Shown: piece by piece, positions 7,091 through 15,294 of the stretch
How the letters are laid out: each line of letters begins with the position of its first letter
Position numbering within the stretch: position 1 is the stretch's first letter
Assembly: GCA_041677345.1 (NCBI GenBank)
Contig: JBAYQE010000045.1
Location: forward strand, 1 to 19,868
Direction of reading: 5' to 3'
Origin: JALOAT01 sp041677345
GTDB taxonomy: Bacteria; Pseudomonadota; Gammaproteobacteria; Thiohalomonadales; Thiohalomonadaceae
DNA length: 19,868 bases
Position numbers and translations under genes: made by a program
The notes under the pieces: generated by a model
What the model was told of the DNA's origin: nothing
Seen by the model: the letters and a program-made list of their open reading frames with translations, nothing else
Database searches by the model: none

Positions 7091-8119
7091 ATGAAACTGC
7101 GTTCCGTCCTCCCTCTGGCCGTGTGTGTCGCGCTGACGGCCTGTGCGGGCAGCCCCGGGAAGAGTTCCAGCCGGTTCGACTACGACAAGGAATCAACCAT
7201 CCTGCCGCCTTTGGACCTGCCGCCGTCCCTCAATCTGCCTGTCGAGGGGGCCGATGCCATGGGACTGCCCGCGGCACAGGAGACAGAACCCACCACACTT
7301 CTGCCCGTGGTGCGCGGCGTGCGCGTGGAGCGCGCGGGCGACATGCGCTGGCTGGTGGTGGAGGGTCGCGCCGAGGAGCTCTGGGCGCCGGTACGCGAGT
7401 TCCTGGACCAGCAGGGCTTCGAGATTGCCCGTGAAGACGCGCGCATCGGTCTGCTGGAGACCCACTGGGCGGAAAACCGCGCCGACATACCCGAAGGTTT
7501 CATCCGCGGCCTCATCAGCCGTGTCGCGCCCAAGCTGTACTCCGCCCACACCCGTGACCGTTACCGCGTGCGCCTGGAGCGGGGCCAGCAGCCGGATACC
7601 ACGGAGATCTTCCTGACCCACTATGGCGTGGAGCAGGTGGAGCTGGGTGAGGCGCTCATTTGGCAGCCACGCCCCTCCGACCTGGAGCTCAGCACCGAAC
7701 TCATGTCCCGGCTCATGCTCGCTCTCGGTGCCACCGAGGAGCAGGTGCAGCTTGTACAGCAGACGCCTCCCCCCGTGGTGAGGGCTCGCCTCGAGGGCGA
7801 TGCGGTGGTGGTGAACGAAGGTTTCGCGCGTGCCTGGCGCCGCGTGGGCATCGCACTGGATCGTATCGGCCTGGTGGTGGAAGACCTGGACCGCTCGCAG
7901 GGGTTCTATTGGGTACAGGTGAGCGAGCAGACCGAAAAGAAAGGCTGGCTGGCCAGCCTGTTCTCCAGCGCGGCGGCCGACACCGAGCGCCGCTTCCGCG
8001 TCAAGATCACAGGCGACGACGCACATTCCCGTGTCAGCCTCGAGACCGACGCCGGCAAGGCGCTCTCCGAGGTGACGCGCCGCGGCGTACTCGGCCAACT
8101 GGAGGAGCAGCTGCGGTAG
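7091..8119 (+). CDS. bamC: Outer membrane assembly lipoprotein BamC (NlpB)
   Basis: A lipoprotein of 342 residues, similar in size to E. coli BamC (344). The signal peptide (about residues 1-17) ends in a lipobox LTAC with lipidated C18; Ala at +2 predicts the outer membrane. A short unstructured stretch rich in Pro and Leu follows (LPPLDLPPSLNLP), which in E. coli contacts BamD. Two helix-grip-like domains follow, about 80-200 and 235-340, the second containing DRIGLVVEDLDRSQGFYWV. BamC is an accessory subunit of the BAM complex that inserts beta-barrel proteins. It sits four bases after dapA and was recognised partly from this context as well as the lipobox and domain pattern. BamC sequences diverge strongly, so identity rests on the combination. 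Confidence 0.9.
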   Translation: MKLRSVLPLAVCVALTACAGSPGKSSSRFDYDKESTILPPLDLPPSLNLPVEGADAMGLPAAQETEPTTLLPVVRGVRVERAGDMRWLVVEGRAEELWAPVREFLDQQGFEIAREDARIGLLETHWAENRADIPEGFIRGLISRVAPKLYSAHTRDRYRVRLERGQQPDTTEIFLTHYGVEQVELGEALIWQPRPSDLELSTELMSRLMLALGATEEQVQLVQQTPPPVVRARLEGDAVVVNEGFARAWRRVGIALDRIGLVVEDLDRSQGFYWVQVSEQTEKKGWLASLFSSAAADTERRFRVKITGDDAHSRVSLETDAGKALSEVTRRGVLGQLEEQLR

Positions 8120-8161
8120 GCACATGACGCAGGCGCACGGGCACCGGCCGGGACGCGCGAG

Positions 8162-8926
8162 ATGATGCGCTTCGCCTTTCTCGGCAGCGGCAGTCGCGGC
8201 AATGCCGCCCTGGTGGAGGCGAACGGCACCTGCGTGATGATCGACTGCGGTTTCACCGCGCGGGAAGCCGAAACCCGCCTGGCGCGCCTCGGCAAGAGGC
8301 CGGCGGACGTGAGCGCCATCATCGTTACCCACGAGCACTCGGATCACATCGGCGGCGTCGCGCCCTTCGCGCGCCGCCATCGCGTACCGGTGTGGATGAC
8401 TGTGGGTACGCGGGTGAACAGTGTAGCGGGAGAACTGCCCGAACTGCGGCTGTTCAGCAGCCACGAATCATTCACCGTGGACGGCTTGTCGATACATCCT
8501 TACCCGGTGCCCCACGACGCCCGCGAGCCCGCCCAGTTCGTGTTCGATACCGGGGCCCACCGTCTGGGCATGCTCACCGACGCCGGTGCCGTCACCGCGC
8601 ACATGGAAACCATGCTTGCGGACTGCGACGCACTGGTGCTCGAATGCAACCACGACCCGCACATGCTGGCGACCGGCCCTTATCCGCCGCCACTGAAGGC
8701 GCGGGTGGGTGGACGCTTCGGACATCTCAGCAACGCGCAGGCGGGTGCGATCCTCGAGCGCGTAAGGGCTGGCAGGCTGCAGCACGTGGTGGCGGCGCAC
8801 CTGAGCGAGAAGAACAACCGGCCGGAACTGGCCCGCGCGGCACTGAGCGGCGCGCTGGGCTGTGAGCCCGAGTGGATTTCGGTAGCCGATCAGGACCGAG
8901 GTCTTGGCTGGCGCGAAATTGTGTGA
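8162..8926 (+). CDS. Metallo-beta-lactamase-fold hydrolase (YycJ/WalJ-like)
   Basis: A 254-residue cytoplasmic metallohydrolase. The metal motif THEHSDH is at residues 56-62, with further ligand candidates H118 (PVPHDA), D140 (LTDAGAV) and H213 (AAHLSEKNN); the N-terminus FLGSGSRGNAALV is that of the YycJ-like branch. Members have been linked to nuclease or cyclic-phosphate diesterase chemistry; the substrate here cannot be told. It lies 42 bases after bamC and 25 bases before purC, so it is probably part of the operon. E. coli lacks a gene at this position; from memory, pseudomonads have a comparable gene between bamC and purC. Start ATG 8162 is followed by a second ATG at 8165, and either could be used. 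Confidence 0.9.
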   Translation: MMRFAFLGSGSRGNAALVEANGTCVMIDCGFTAREAETRLARLGKRPADVSAIIVTHEHSDHIGGVAPFARRHRVPVWMTVGTRVNSVAGELPELRLFSSHESFTVDGLSIHPYPVPHDAREPAQFVFDTGAHRLGMLTDAGAVTAHMETMLADCDALVLECNHDPHMLATGPYPPPLKARVGGRFGHLSNAQAGAILERVRAGRLQHVVAAHLSEKNNRPELARAALSGALGCEPEWISVADQDRGLGWREIV

Positions 8927-8951
8927 GATTCCCTGACTTTCGAGACACCCC

Positions 8952-9662
8952 ATGGAAAAACGCGAACAACTCTATTCGGGCAAGGCCAAGTCCGTGTATG
9001 CGACGGACGATGCTGACCTGTTCATCATGGAATTCCGCGACGACACCACCGCCTTCGACGGCCTCAAGGTGGAGTCCCTTGCGCGCAAGGGCATGGTGAA
9101 CAACAAGTTCAACGCCTTCATCATGCAGAAGCTCGAGGCGACCGGTGTGCCCACCCACTTCGTGCGCGTGCATTCGGACACCGAGGCCGTGGTGAAGCGT
9201 CTGGAGATGATTCCCTTGGAGTGCGTGGTGCGCAACATCGCCGCGGGCTCGCTGGTGAAGCGCCTGGGCGTCACCGAGGGCATGGACCTGAACCCGCCCA
9301 CCTTCGAGCTGTTCCTGAAGAACGACGCCCTGCACGACCCGATGGTCAACGAATACCACGCCCGTTCCTTCGGCTGGGCCAGCGAAGCCGAGATCGCGCG
9401 CATGAAGGAACTCACCTTCAAGGTGAACGACGTGCTCAAGAAGCTGTTCCGCGACGCGGGCATGCTGCTGGTGGATTACAAGCTGGAATTCGGCCGTTTC
9501 CACGGTGAGATAGTGCTGGGCGACGAGTTCTCGCCGGACGGTTGCCGTCTGTGGGATGCGGACACGCGCAAGAAGCTGGACAAGGATCGCTTCCGTCAGG
9601 GCCTTGGCGGCGTGGTCGAGGCCTATGAGGAAGTGGCCCACCGTCTGGGCGTACCGCTGTAG
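8952..9662 (+). CDS. purC: Phosphoribosylaminoimidazole-succinocarboxamide synthase
   Basis: SAICAR synthase of purine biosynthesis: joins CAIR and aspartate at the expense of ATP. The 236-residue length matches the single-domain bacterial enzyme (237 in E. coli). Motifs visible: YSGKAKSVYATDD at 8-20, FRDDTTAFDG, VVRNIAAGSLVKRLGV, VDYKLEFGRFHGEIVLGDEFSPDGCRLWD. All look intact. It is the last gene of dapA-bamC-MBL-purC. The ribosome site before ATG 8952 is weak (GAGA upstream). The stop is followed after 13 bases by a large palindromic repeat. Confidence 0.97.
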   Translation: MEKREQLYSGKAKSVYATDDADLFIMEFRDDTTAFDGLKVESLARKGMVNNKFNAFIMQKLEATGVPTHFVRVHSDTEAVVKRLEMIPLECVVRNIAAGSLVKRLGVTEGMDLNPPTFELFLKNDALHDPMVNEYHARSFGWASEAEIARMKELTFKVNDVLKKLFRDAGMLLVDYKLEFGRFHGEIVLGDEFSPDGCRLWDADTRKKLDKDRFRQGLGGVVEAYEEVAHRLGVPL

Positions 9663-9675
9663 CGCCGATTGGGGG

Positions 9676-9863
9676 CAACGCGGAGGGCGCGGAGCCGCGG
9701 AGGGGCAAGAGATGAACCACGGAGGGCCACGGGGCACCGGGGCTCGCCTGGTTCATCCCCGGGTTTGTGCCCCTCCCTGTCCCTCTGGCTCCGTTGAAAT
9801 CCCCGGCTCAGGGGAACGATTCCATCTCTCCGCGTCCTCCGCGCCTCCGCGCCCGCCGCGTTG
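9676..9863. repeat. Large imperfect palindromic repeat between purC and parE
   Basis: Most of the 328-bp gap 9663-9990 is one palindromic unit. The outer arms are CAACGCGGAGGGCGCGGAG... (9676-9709) and its imperfect inverse ending in CGCCGCGTTG (9827-9863). Inside are inner arms: AACCACGGAGGGCCACGGGG (about 9715-9734) against the inverse of CCCTCCCTGTCCCTCTGGC with CCGTTGAAAT (about 9770-9800). The AACCACGG..GGCAC core relates it to the units at 1-150 and 3428-3620. Frames open across it (for example 9556-9933) are by-products of the low-complexity G+C-rich sequence. After it, 9864-9990 holds the parE promoter candidate and no other recognised feature. Confidence 0.75.
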
Positions 9864-9903
9864 TTCCCGTGCTTTCACCTGCCGCGGCCCACGCAATGTG
9901 GCT

Positions 9904-9934
9904 TTGACCTGCCCCCGCCGCCATACGCTATGAT
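9904..9934 (+). promoter_or_regulatory. Candidate sigma-70 promoter for parE
   Basis: TTGACC (9904-9909, five of six) and TATGAT (9929-9934, five of six) are separated by 19 nt, longer than ideal. The expected start near 9941 gives a leader of about 50 nt to ATG 9991. It lies just after the palindromic repeat, so parE and parC have their own promoter apart from the purC operon. The predicted start also lies downstream of the GTG/ATG codons that would extend parE by 19 residues. Confidence 0.5.
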
Positions 9935-9990
9935 TGCCCGCGCTTTACTTGGCCGTCGCACGGTCACCATTGCCTAACTTATTGAAAACA

Positions 9991-11883
9991 ATGGCCCAGA
10001 ACTATACCGCCGAATCCATTGAGGTCCTCTCCGGTCTCGAGCCCGTGCGTAAGCGCCCGGGCATGTATACCCAGACCGAGCGTCCCAATCACCTCGCCCA
10101 GGAGGTCATCGACAACTCGGTGGACGAGGCCATCGCCGGCTTTGCCAAGGCCATCGAGGTGGTCCTCCACAAGGACGGTTCCCTGTCGGTGAAGGACGAC
10201 GGGCGCGGCATGCCGGTGGACATCCACCCGCAGGAGAAACTGCCGGGCGTGGAGGTCATCCTCACCAAGTTGCATGCGGGCGGGAAATTCTCCAACAAGA
10301 ACTACCAGTTCTCCGGCGGCCTGCACGGCGTGGGCGTCTCGGTGGTGAACGCACTGTCGAAGCGCCTGGACGTTTGGGTGCGCCGTGACGGCGCCGAATA
10401 CCATATTGCCTTCGAAGACGGCCGGCGCGTGGACAAGCTCAAGGCGGTGGGCAGTGTCGGCAAGCGCGATACCGGCAGTACCGTGCGCTTCACGCCGGAC
10501 CCGAAGTTCTTCGACTCGCCGAAATTTTCCGTACCCCGGCTCAAGCACGTGCTGCGCGCCAAGGCAGTATTGTGCCCGGGCCTGCGCATCAGCTTCCTGG
10601 AGGAGGCGAGTGGTGAATCCGAGCAGTGGTACTACGAGGCCGGCCTGCGCGACTACCTCATGGACGCCCTGGCCGATACCGTCACGCTGCCCGAGGAAGA
10701 ACCTTTCATGGGTGCCTTCAGCGGCACCAGTGAGGCGGTGGACTGGGCCATCGTGTGGCTGCCTGAGGGTGGGGAACCGGTAGCCGAAAGCTACGTGAAC
10801 CTCATCCCCACGGTCCAGGGCGGCACCCACGTCAACGGTTTTCGTACCGGCCTCACCGAGGCCATGCGCGACTTCTGCGAGTTCCGCAACCTGCTACCGC
10901 GTGGCGTGAAGATCGCGCCCGAAGACGTGTGGGACAAGGCCAGCTACATCCTCTCGGTGAAGATGCAGGACCCACAGTTTGCCGGCCAGACCAAGGAGCG
11001 CCTGTCCTCCCGCGAGACCGCGCCCTTCGTCTCGGGCGTGGTGAAAGACGCCTTCTCCCTCTGGCTCAACACGCACACGGACGTGGGCGAAAAGCTGGCG
11101 GAACTGGCCATCAGTGCCGCGCAGTCGCGCCTGCGTGCCGGCAAGAAGGTGGAGCGCAAGAAGATCACCCAGGGCCCGGCGCTGCCCGGCAAACTGGCGG
11201 ACTGCACCTCCCAGGACATCACACGCACCGAACTGTTCCTGGTGGAAGGCGACTCCGCCGGCGGCTCCGCCAAGCAGGCCCGTGACAAGGAATTTCAGGC
11301 CATCATGCCGCTACGCGGCAAGATCCTGAACACCTGGGAAGTGGACCCGAACGAGGTGCTCGGTTCCCAGGAGGTGCACGACATCGCCGTGGCCATCGGC
11401 GTGGACCCGGGCTCCGACAAGCTGGACGGCCTGCGCTACGGCAAGATCTGTGTGCTGGCCGATGCGGACTCCGACGGCGCCCATATCGCCACCCTGCTGT
11501 GCGCGCTGTTCCTGCGCCACTTCCGCCCCCTGGTGGCGCGCGGCCACGTGTACATTGCCATGCCGCCGCTGTACCGCATCGACATCGGCAAGGACGTCTA
11601 TTACGCCCTGGACGAGGCCGAGAAGAAGGGCGTGCTGGACGCCATCGCCGCCGAGGGCAAGCGCGGCAAGGTGCAGGTGACCCGCTTCAAGGGCCTCGGT
11701 GAAATGAACCCGCTGCAACTGCGCGAGACCACCCTGGCACCGGACACCCGTCGCCTGGTGCAGCTCACGGTGGAGGACGACGACGACACCGCCGCCCTCA
11801 TGGACATGCTGCTCGCCAAGAAGCGCTCGGGCGAACGCAAGACCTGGCTGGAGCAAAAAGGCGACCTCGCCGAGGTGTTGTGA
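9991..11883 (+). CDS. parE: DNA topoisomerase IV subunit B
   Basis: ATPase subunit of topoisomerase IV, which decatenates daughter chromosomes. From ATG 9991 it has 630 residues, as in E. coli ParE, which is shorter than GyrB and lacks the GyrB insert. The GHKL ATPase domain shows EVIDNSVDEA (Mg-binding Asn), DDGRGMPVDIHP and GGLHGVGVSVVNALS; the TOPRIM domain shows LVEGDSAGGSAK and LADADSDGAHI, giving the Glu and DxD metal ligands. The C-terminus FKGLGEMNPLQLRETT is typical. The start at 9991 (AQNYTAESIEVLSGLEPVRKRP) matches the family; the open frame to 9934 adds unrelated residues. The gene lies 66 bp before parC, separated by a short repeat. Confidence 0.97.
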   Translation: MAQNYTAESIEVLSGLEPVRKRPGMYTQTERPNHLAQEVIDNSVDEAIAGFAKAIEVVLHKDGSLSVKDDGRGMPVDIHPQEKLPGVEVILTKLHAGGKFSNKNYQFSGGLHGVGVSVVNALSKRLDVWVRRDGAEYHIAFEDGRRVDKLKAVGSVGKRDTGSTVRFTPDPKFFDSPKFSVPRLKHVLRAKAVLCPGLRISFLEEASGESEQWYYEAGLRDYLMDALADTVTLPEEEPFMGAFSGTSEAVDWAIVWLPEGGEPVAESYVNLIPTVQGGTHVNGFRTGLTEAMRDFCEFRNLLPRGVKIAPEDVWDKASYILSVKMQDPQFAGQTKERLSSRETAPFVSGVVKDAFSLWLNTHTDVGEKLAELAISAAQSRLRAGKKVERKKITQGPALPGKLADCTSQDITRTELFLVEGDSAGGSAKQARDKEFQAIMPLRGKILNTWEVDPNEVLGSQEVHDIAVAIGVDPGSDKLDGLRYGKICVLADADSDGAHIATLLCALFLRHFRPLVARGHVYIAMPPLYRIDIGKDVYYALDEAEKKGVLDAIAAEGKRGKVQVTRFKGLGEMNPLQLRETTLAPDTRRLVQLTVEDDDDTAALMDMLLAKKRSGERKTWLEQKGDLAEVL

Positions 11884-11887
11884 TGTG

Positions 11888-11930
11888 TGTTTTTGAAGTC
11901 CGCGAATGAACGCAAATGAACGCGGACCTT
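11888..11930. repeat. Short intergenic repeat between parE and parC
   Basis: GTCCGCG (11898-11904) pairs with CGCGGAC (11921-11927) around a loop that contains the nonamer AATGAACGC twice (11905-11913 and 11915-11923, the second running into the stem). This CGCGAATGAACGCAAATG sequence belongs to a widely scattered bacterial intergenic repeat type (from memory), different from the other repeats in this window. It starts about five bases after the parE stop and ends about 20 bases before parC. It has no U-tract, so it is not an evident terminator; it could affect parE/parC mRNA processing. Confidence 0.65.
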
Positions 11931-11949
11931 ACGTCCCCGGATTGACCAC

Positions 11950-14196
11950 ATGGCCACTGAAATGAATTACGAAGGCGTGGAGCGTCTGCCACTCAAGACC
12001 TTCACCGAGAAGGCGTACCTGGATTACTCCATGTACGTGATCATGGATCGCGCCCTACCGCACATCGGCGACGGCCTCAAGCCCGTGCAGCGGCGCATCG
12101 TCTATGCCATGAGCGAGCTGGGCCTGTCGGCCGCGTCCAAGCACAAGAAGTCGGCGCGCACCGTCGGTGACGTGCTTGGCAAATACCACCCGCATGGTGA
12201 CTCGGCCTGCTACGAGGCCATGGTGCTCATGGCGCAGCCGTTCTCCTATCGCTATCCGCTGGTGGACGGCCAGGGCAACTGGGGTTCGCCCGACGACCCC
12301 AAGTCCTTCGCCGCCATGCGCTACACCGAGGCGCGCCTGTCGCGCTTCACCGAGCTGCTGCTGGCGGAAGCCGACCAGGGCACCGTGGATTGGGTAGCCA
12401 ACTTCGACGGCACTCTGGAAGAACCTGCCGTGCTGCCGGCGCGCGTGCCCCATGTACTGCTCAACGGCACCACCGGCATCGCCGTGGGCATGGCCACCGA
12501 CATCCCACCCCACAACCTGCGCGAAGTGGCGAGCGCCTGCATCCATCTGTTGGAAAATCCGAAAGCCACCGTGGAGGAGCTGTGCGGGCACGTGCACGGC
12601 CCGGACTATCCCACCGAGGCGGAGATCATCTCGCCCGCGACGGATTTGCGGAAGATCTACGAGACCGGTACCGGCTCGGTGCGCATGCGCGCCAAGTGGG
12701 AACGGGAGGACGGCGACATCGTGGTCACCGCGCTGCCGCATCAGACCTCGGGCGCCAAGGTGCTGGAGCAGATCGCCCAGCAGATGCAGCAGAAGAAGCT
12801 GCCCATGGTAGAGGATCTGCGCGACGAATCCGACCACGAAAATCCCACGCGCCTGGTCATTGTGCCGCGCAGCAACCGCGTGGACGTGGATGAACTCATG
12901 AGGCACCTGTTCGCCACCACCGATCTGGAACGCACCTATCGCGTCAACATGAACGTGCTCGGCCTGGACGGCCGTCCGCGCGTGAAGAACCTGCGTGACA
13001 TGCTCTCGGAATGGCTCACGTTCCGCCTGGGAACGGTGCGCCGTCGCCTGCAGCACCGCCTGGAAAAGGTGGAGCGGCGCCTGCACCTGCTGGATGGCCT
13101 CTTGGTCGCGTTCCTGAACCTGGATGAAGTGATCCGCATCATCCGCGAGGAGGACGAGCCCAAGCTCGAACTCATGATGCGTTTCGGGCTCTCCGAGGCC
13201 CAGACCGATTTCATTCTCGACACCAGGTTGCGTCAGCTTGCCCGTCTGGAAGAGATGAAGATACGCGGCGAGCAGGCGGAGCTCGCCAAGGAAAAGGCTG
13301 GAATCGAAAGGATCCTCGGCTCGGAGAAGCGTCTGCGCAATCTGGTCCGCGACGAGCTGGCGAAAGATGCCGAGGAATACGGCGACGCACGCCGCTCGCC
13401 CATCGTGGTGCGGACCGCCGCGCAGGCGTTGGACGAGACAGCGCTCATCGGGGCGGAGCCGGTTACCGTGGTGTTGTCGGCCCGCGGTTGGGTGCGTTCG
13501 GCCAAGGGGCACGACATCGATCCTGCCGCCCTGTCATACAAGGCCGGTGACGCTTATCGTGCCAGTGCCCTGGGCAAGAGCAATCAGTACGCCACCTTCC
13601 TTGATTCCACCGGCCGCACCTACTCGGTGATGGCCCACACCTTTCCATCGGCGCGCGGCCAGGGCGAACCGCTTACGGGCCGCGTGATTCCTCCATCCGG
13701 GGCTGAATTCATCGCAGTGATGATGGGCGAGCCCGATGAACGGTGGCTGCTCGCGACCGACCTGGGTTACGGCTTCGTGGCCAAGACGGACGACCTGCTG
13801 GCGCGCAATCGCAGCGGCAAGGCCGTGCTCAATATCCCCGGGCATGCGCGCGTATTGGCACCGAGCCGCGTGACCAATCTCGAGACGGACCTCATCGCCG
13901 CAGTGAGCAACGAGGGCCGGCTGCTGGTGTTTCCTCTCAAGGAGCTGCCGCAGCTCGCCAAGGGCAAGGGTAACAAGATCATTGCCATTTCCGCGCAGCG
14001 TCATATGAACCGCGAAGAATTCGTCGTTGGCGCACTGGTACTGCCGCGAGGCGAGAGTCTCTCCGTGCTGGCGGGCAAGCGACACATGACGCTCAAGCCC
14101 GCGGATATCGAGCACTACATGGGTGAGCGTGGCCGCCGTGGCAGCATGCTGCCGCGCGGGTTCCAGCGAACGGAGGGGATCAAGGTAGGAGCGTGA
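11950..14196 (+). CDS. parC: DNA topoisomerase IV subunit A
   Basis: Breakage-reunion subunit of topoisomerase IV, 748 residues against 752 in E. coli. The winged-helix domain has VQRRIVYAMSELGL and KYHPHGDSACYEAM; the catalytic tyrosine is Y125 in AAMRYTEARLS. The residues that correspond to E. coli Ser80 and Glu84 in the quinolone-resistance region are S85 and E89, both in the susceptible state. A coiled-coil/tower region runs to about residue 480, and a C-terminal beta-pinwheel (about 490-740) has the degenerate blades of ParC and no clear GyrA box, which with the parE neighbour supports ParC over GyrA. It converges with the lipoprotein gene, with only six bases between the stop codons. 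Confidence 0.96.
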   Translation: MATEMNYEGVERLPLKTFTEKAYLDYSMYVIMDRALPHIGDGLKPVQRRIVYAMSELGLSAASKHKKSARTVGDVLGKYHPHGDSACYEAMVLMAQPFSYRYPLVDGQGNWGSPDDPKSFAAMRYTEARLSRFTELLLAEADQGTVDWVANFDGTLEEPAVLPARVPHVLLNGTTGIAVGMATDIPPHNLREVASACIHLLENPKATVEELCGHVHGPDYPTEAEIISPATDLRKIYETGTGSVRMRAKWEREDGDIVVTALPHQTSGAKVLEQIAQQMQQKKLPMVEDLRDESDHENPTRLVIVPRSNRVDVDELMRHLFATTDLERTYRVNMNVLGLDGRPRVKNLRDMLSEWLTFRLGTVRRRLQHRLEKVERRLHLLDGLLVAFLNLDEVIRIIREEDEPKLELMMRFGLSEAQTDFILDTRLRQLARLEEMKIRGEQAELAKEKAGIERILGSEKRLRNLVRDELAKDAEEYGDARRSPIVVRTAAQALDETALIGAEPVTVVLSARGWVRSAKGHDIDPAALSYKAGDAYRASALGKSNQYATFLDSTGRTYSVMAHTFPSARGQGEPLTGRVIPPSGAEFIAVMMGEPDERWLLATDLGYGFVAKTDDLLARNRSGKAVLNIPGHARVLAPSRVTNLETDLIAAVSNEGRLLVFPLKELPQLAKGKGNKIIAISAQRHMNREEFVVGALVLPRGESLSVLAGKRHMTLKPADIEHYMGERGRRGSMLPRGFQRTEGIKVGA

Positions 14197-14202
14197 GGGC
14201 AC

Positions 14203-15294
14203 TCAGGAGATGTGCTGACCGCCTGTACCGGTCTGTTTTTCGCGCAGTTCCTTCAGCTTTTGCATGACGCGTTCGGCGCGCTCCACGCCCGCGCGTGCCT
14301 GTTCGTGCTCGGGGTCGATCTCGAGCACCCGTTTCCAGTGGGCGATGGCCTCGTCGAAATTGCCGCGCCCATACAGGCTGATGGCTGATTCCAAATGGGT
14401 GCGCAGTACCTGATCGAGTTTACCCTCGAATTTGCGGCGTTCGTCCTGCACCTCGGGATCCTGGCCATCGATTTCCGATAGCCGCATCATGAGCTGGCGT
14501 GCACGCCGCAAGTTGCCTGTCTCCAATGCCTTGCGGTATTCGGCGAGGGTTGTGGTGGTCTCGCGCTGGTGCAGTTTCTCCAGTGCCTGTGTGCGGCTGC
14601 GGCGCTGTTCCTGCACCTGGGCGGCTTCGGCCTGACTCAAGCGATCCTTGGCCGATTCGGATGATGGTGAGGGGCTCAGCCGTGCGGCAATGGGCAAGGT
14701 GCGCGCGGCGACGCCGAGGTTTTCCTTTTCCAGGGCGTTGCTGCCTATGCGCGTCAGATCGGTGGCGAGCTCGCTCGCTTCATCCTGGTAGCGTTCCAGT
14801 TGGCGGTTTTCGATCCAATCATCCGGGTCCACTTGCACGATGGCCCGCTGCAGGGTGATGGCACGTTCAAGCCAGCGTGCACGCGCCACCAGCCGTTCAA
14901 TCTTGAGTTCCTCGATGCGGTTTGCCTGGCGGCGACGAAACGCCTGTAACTCCGTGCGCAGTGCCGTGCTGTGTGGCAGCTTGCCGATGGCCTCGCGGTA
15001 GATCGCGATGGCCGCAGCCCAGTCACCCTGAGCGGTCAGTTCGGCGGCACGGCGGATCTGTGCCTGCTCGAAGGCCTTGGCGCGCGCCTCCACTGACGGA
15101 CGCAATGCGACAAGACGCGTGTAATCCGGATGGTCCTTACGCACGTAGGTGATGATATCCAGTGCGCGGGTGTAGTCGTTTTCCGCGAGGCTGCGGTCCA
15201 GCTGCTCGTTCAAATCGCCCTCGAGTGCGGGAATGATGGCGCACGCCCCCAGTTGGAGCGTTGACAGCAACACAAGCAGCGCTCGCATGTTCAT
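14203..15294 (-). CDS. Repeat-containing lipoprotein, unknown function
   Basis: A 363-residue predicted lipoprotein not matching a named family that I recognise. The signal peptide ends in LGAC with lipidated C18; Ala at +2 suggests the outer membrane. The mature part is helical with TPR-like pairs: about residues 33-65 (SLAENDYTRALDIITYVRKD), 83-110 (LTAQGDWAAAIAIYREAIG) and 303-345 (SLYGRGNFDEAIAHWKRVLE). The middle (about 115-290) is charged and coiled-coil-like. Its ATG overlaps the stop of the cyclase gene by four bases (ATGA), so it is translationally coupled to it. It probably serves as an envelope scaffold or sensor partner of the cyclase, an inference from coupling alone. A second ATG two codons later (15288) is a possible start. 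Confidence 0.82.
   Translation of the reverse strand: MNMRALLVLLSTLQLGACAIIPALEGDLNEQLDRSLAENDYTRALDIITYVRKDHPDYTRLVALRPSVEARAKAFEQAQIRRAAELTAQGDWAAAIAIYREAIGKLPHSTALRTELQAFRRRQANRIEELKIERLVARARWLERAITLQRAIVQVDPDDWIENRQLERYQDEASELATDLTRIGSNALEKENLGVAARTLPIAARLSPSPSSESAKDRLSQAEAAQVQEQRRSRTQALEKLHQRETTTTLAEYRKALETGNLRRARQLMMRLSEIDGQDPEVQDERRKFEGKLDQVLRTHLESAISLYGRGNFDEAIAHWKRVLEIDPEHEQARAGVERAERVMQKLKELREKQTGTGGQHIS

Noticed and set aside
9934..9990. Upstream extension of parE by 19 codons.
   Set aside because: The extra residues do not belong to ParE, and the best promoter match places transcription start after this point.
12055..13512. Long minus-strand frame of 485 codons opposite parC.
   Set aside because: Antisense shadow of parC; composition dominated by His, Gln and Ala as expected for such shadows, with no recognisable family.
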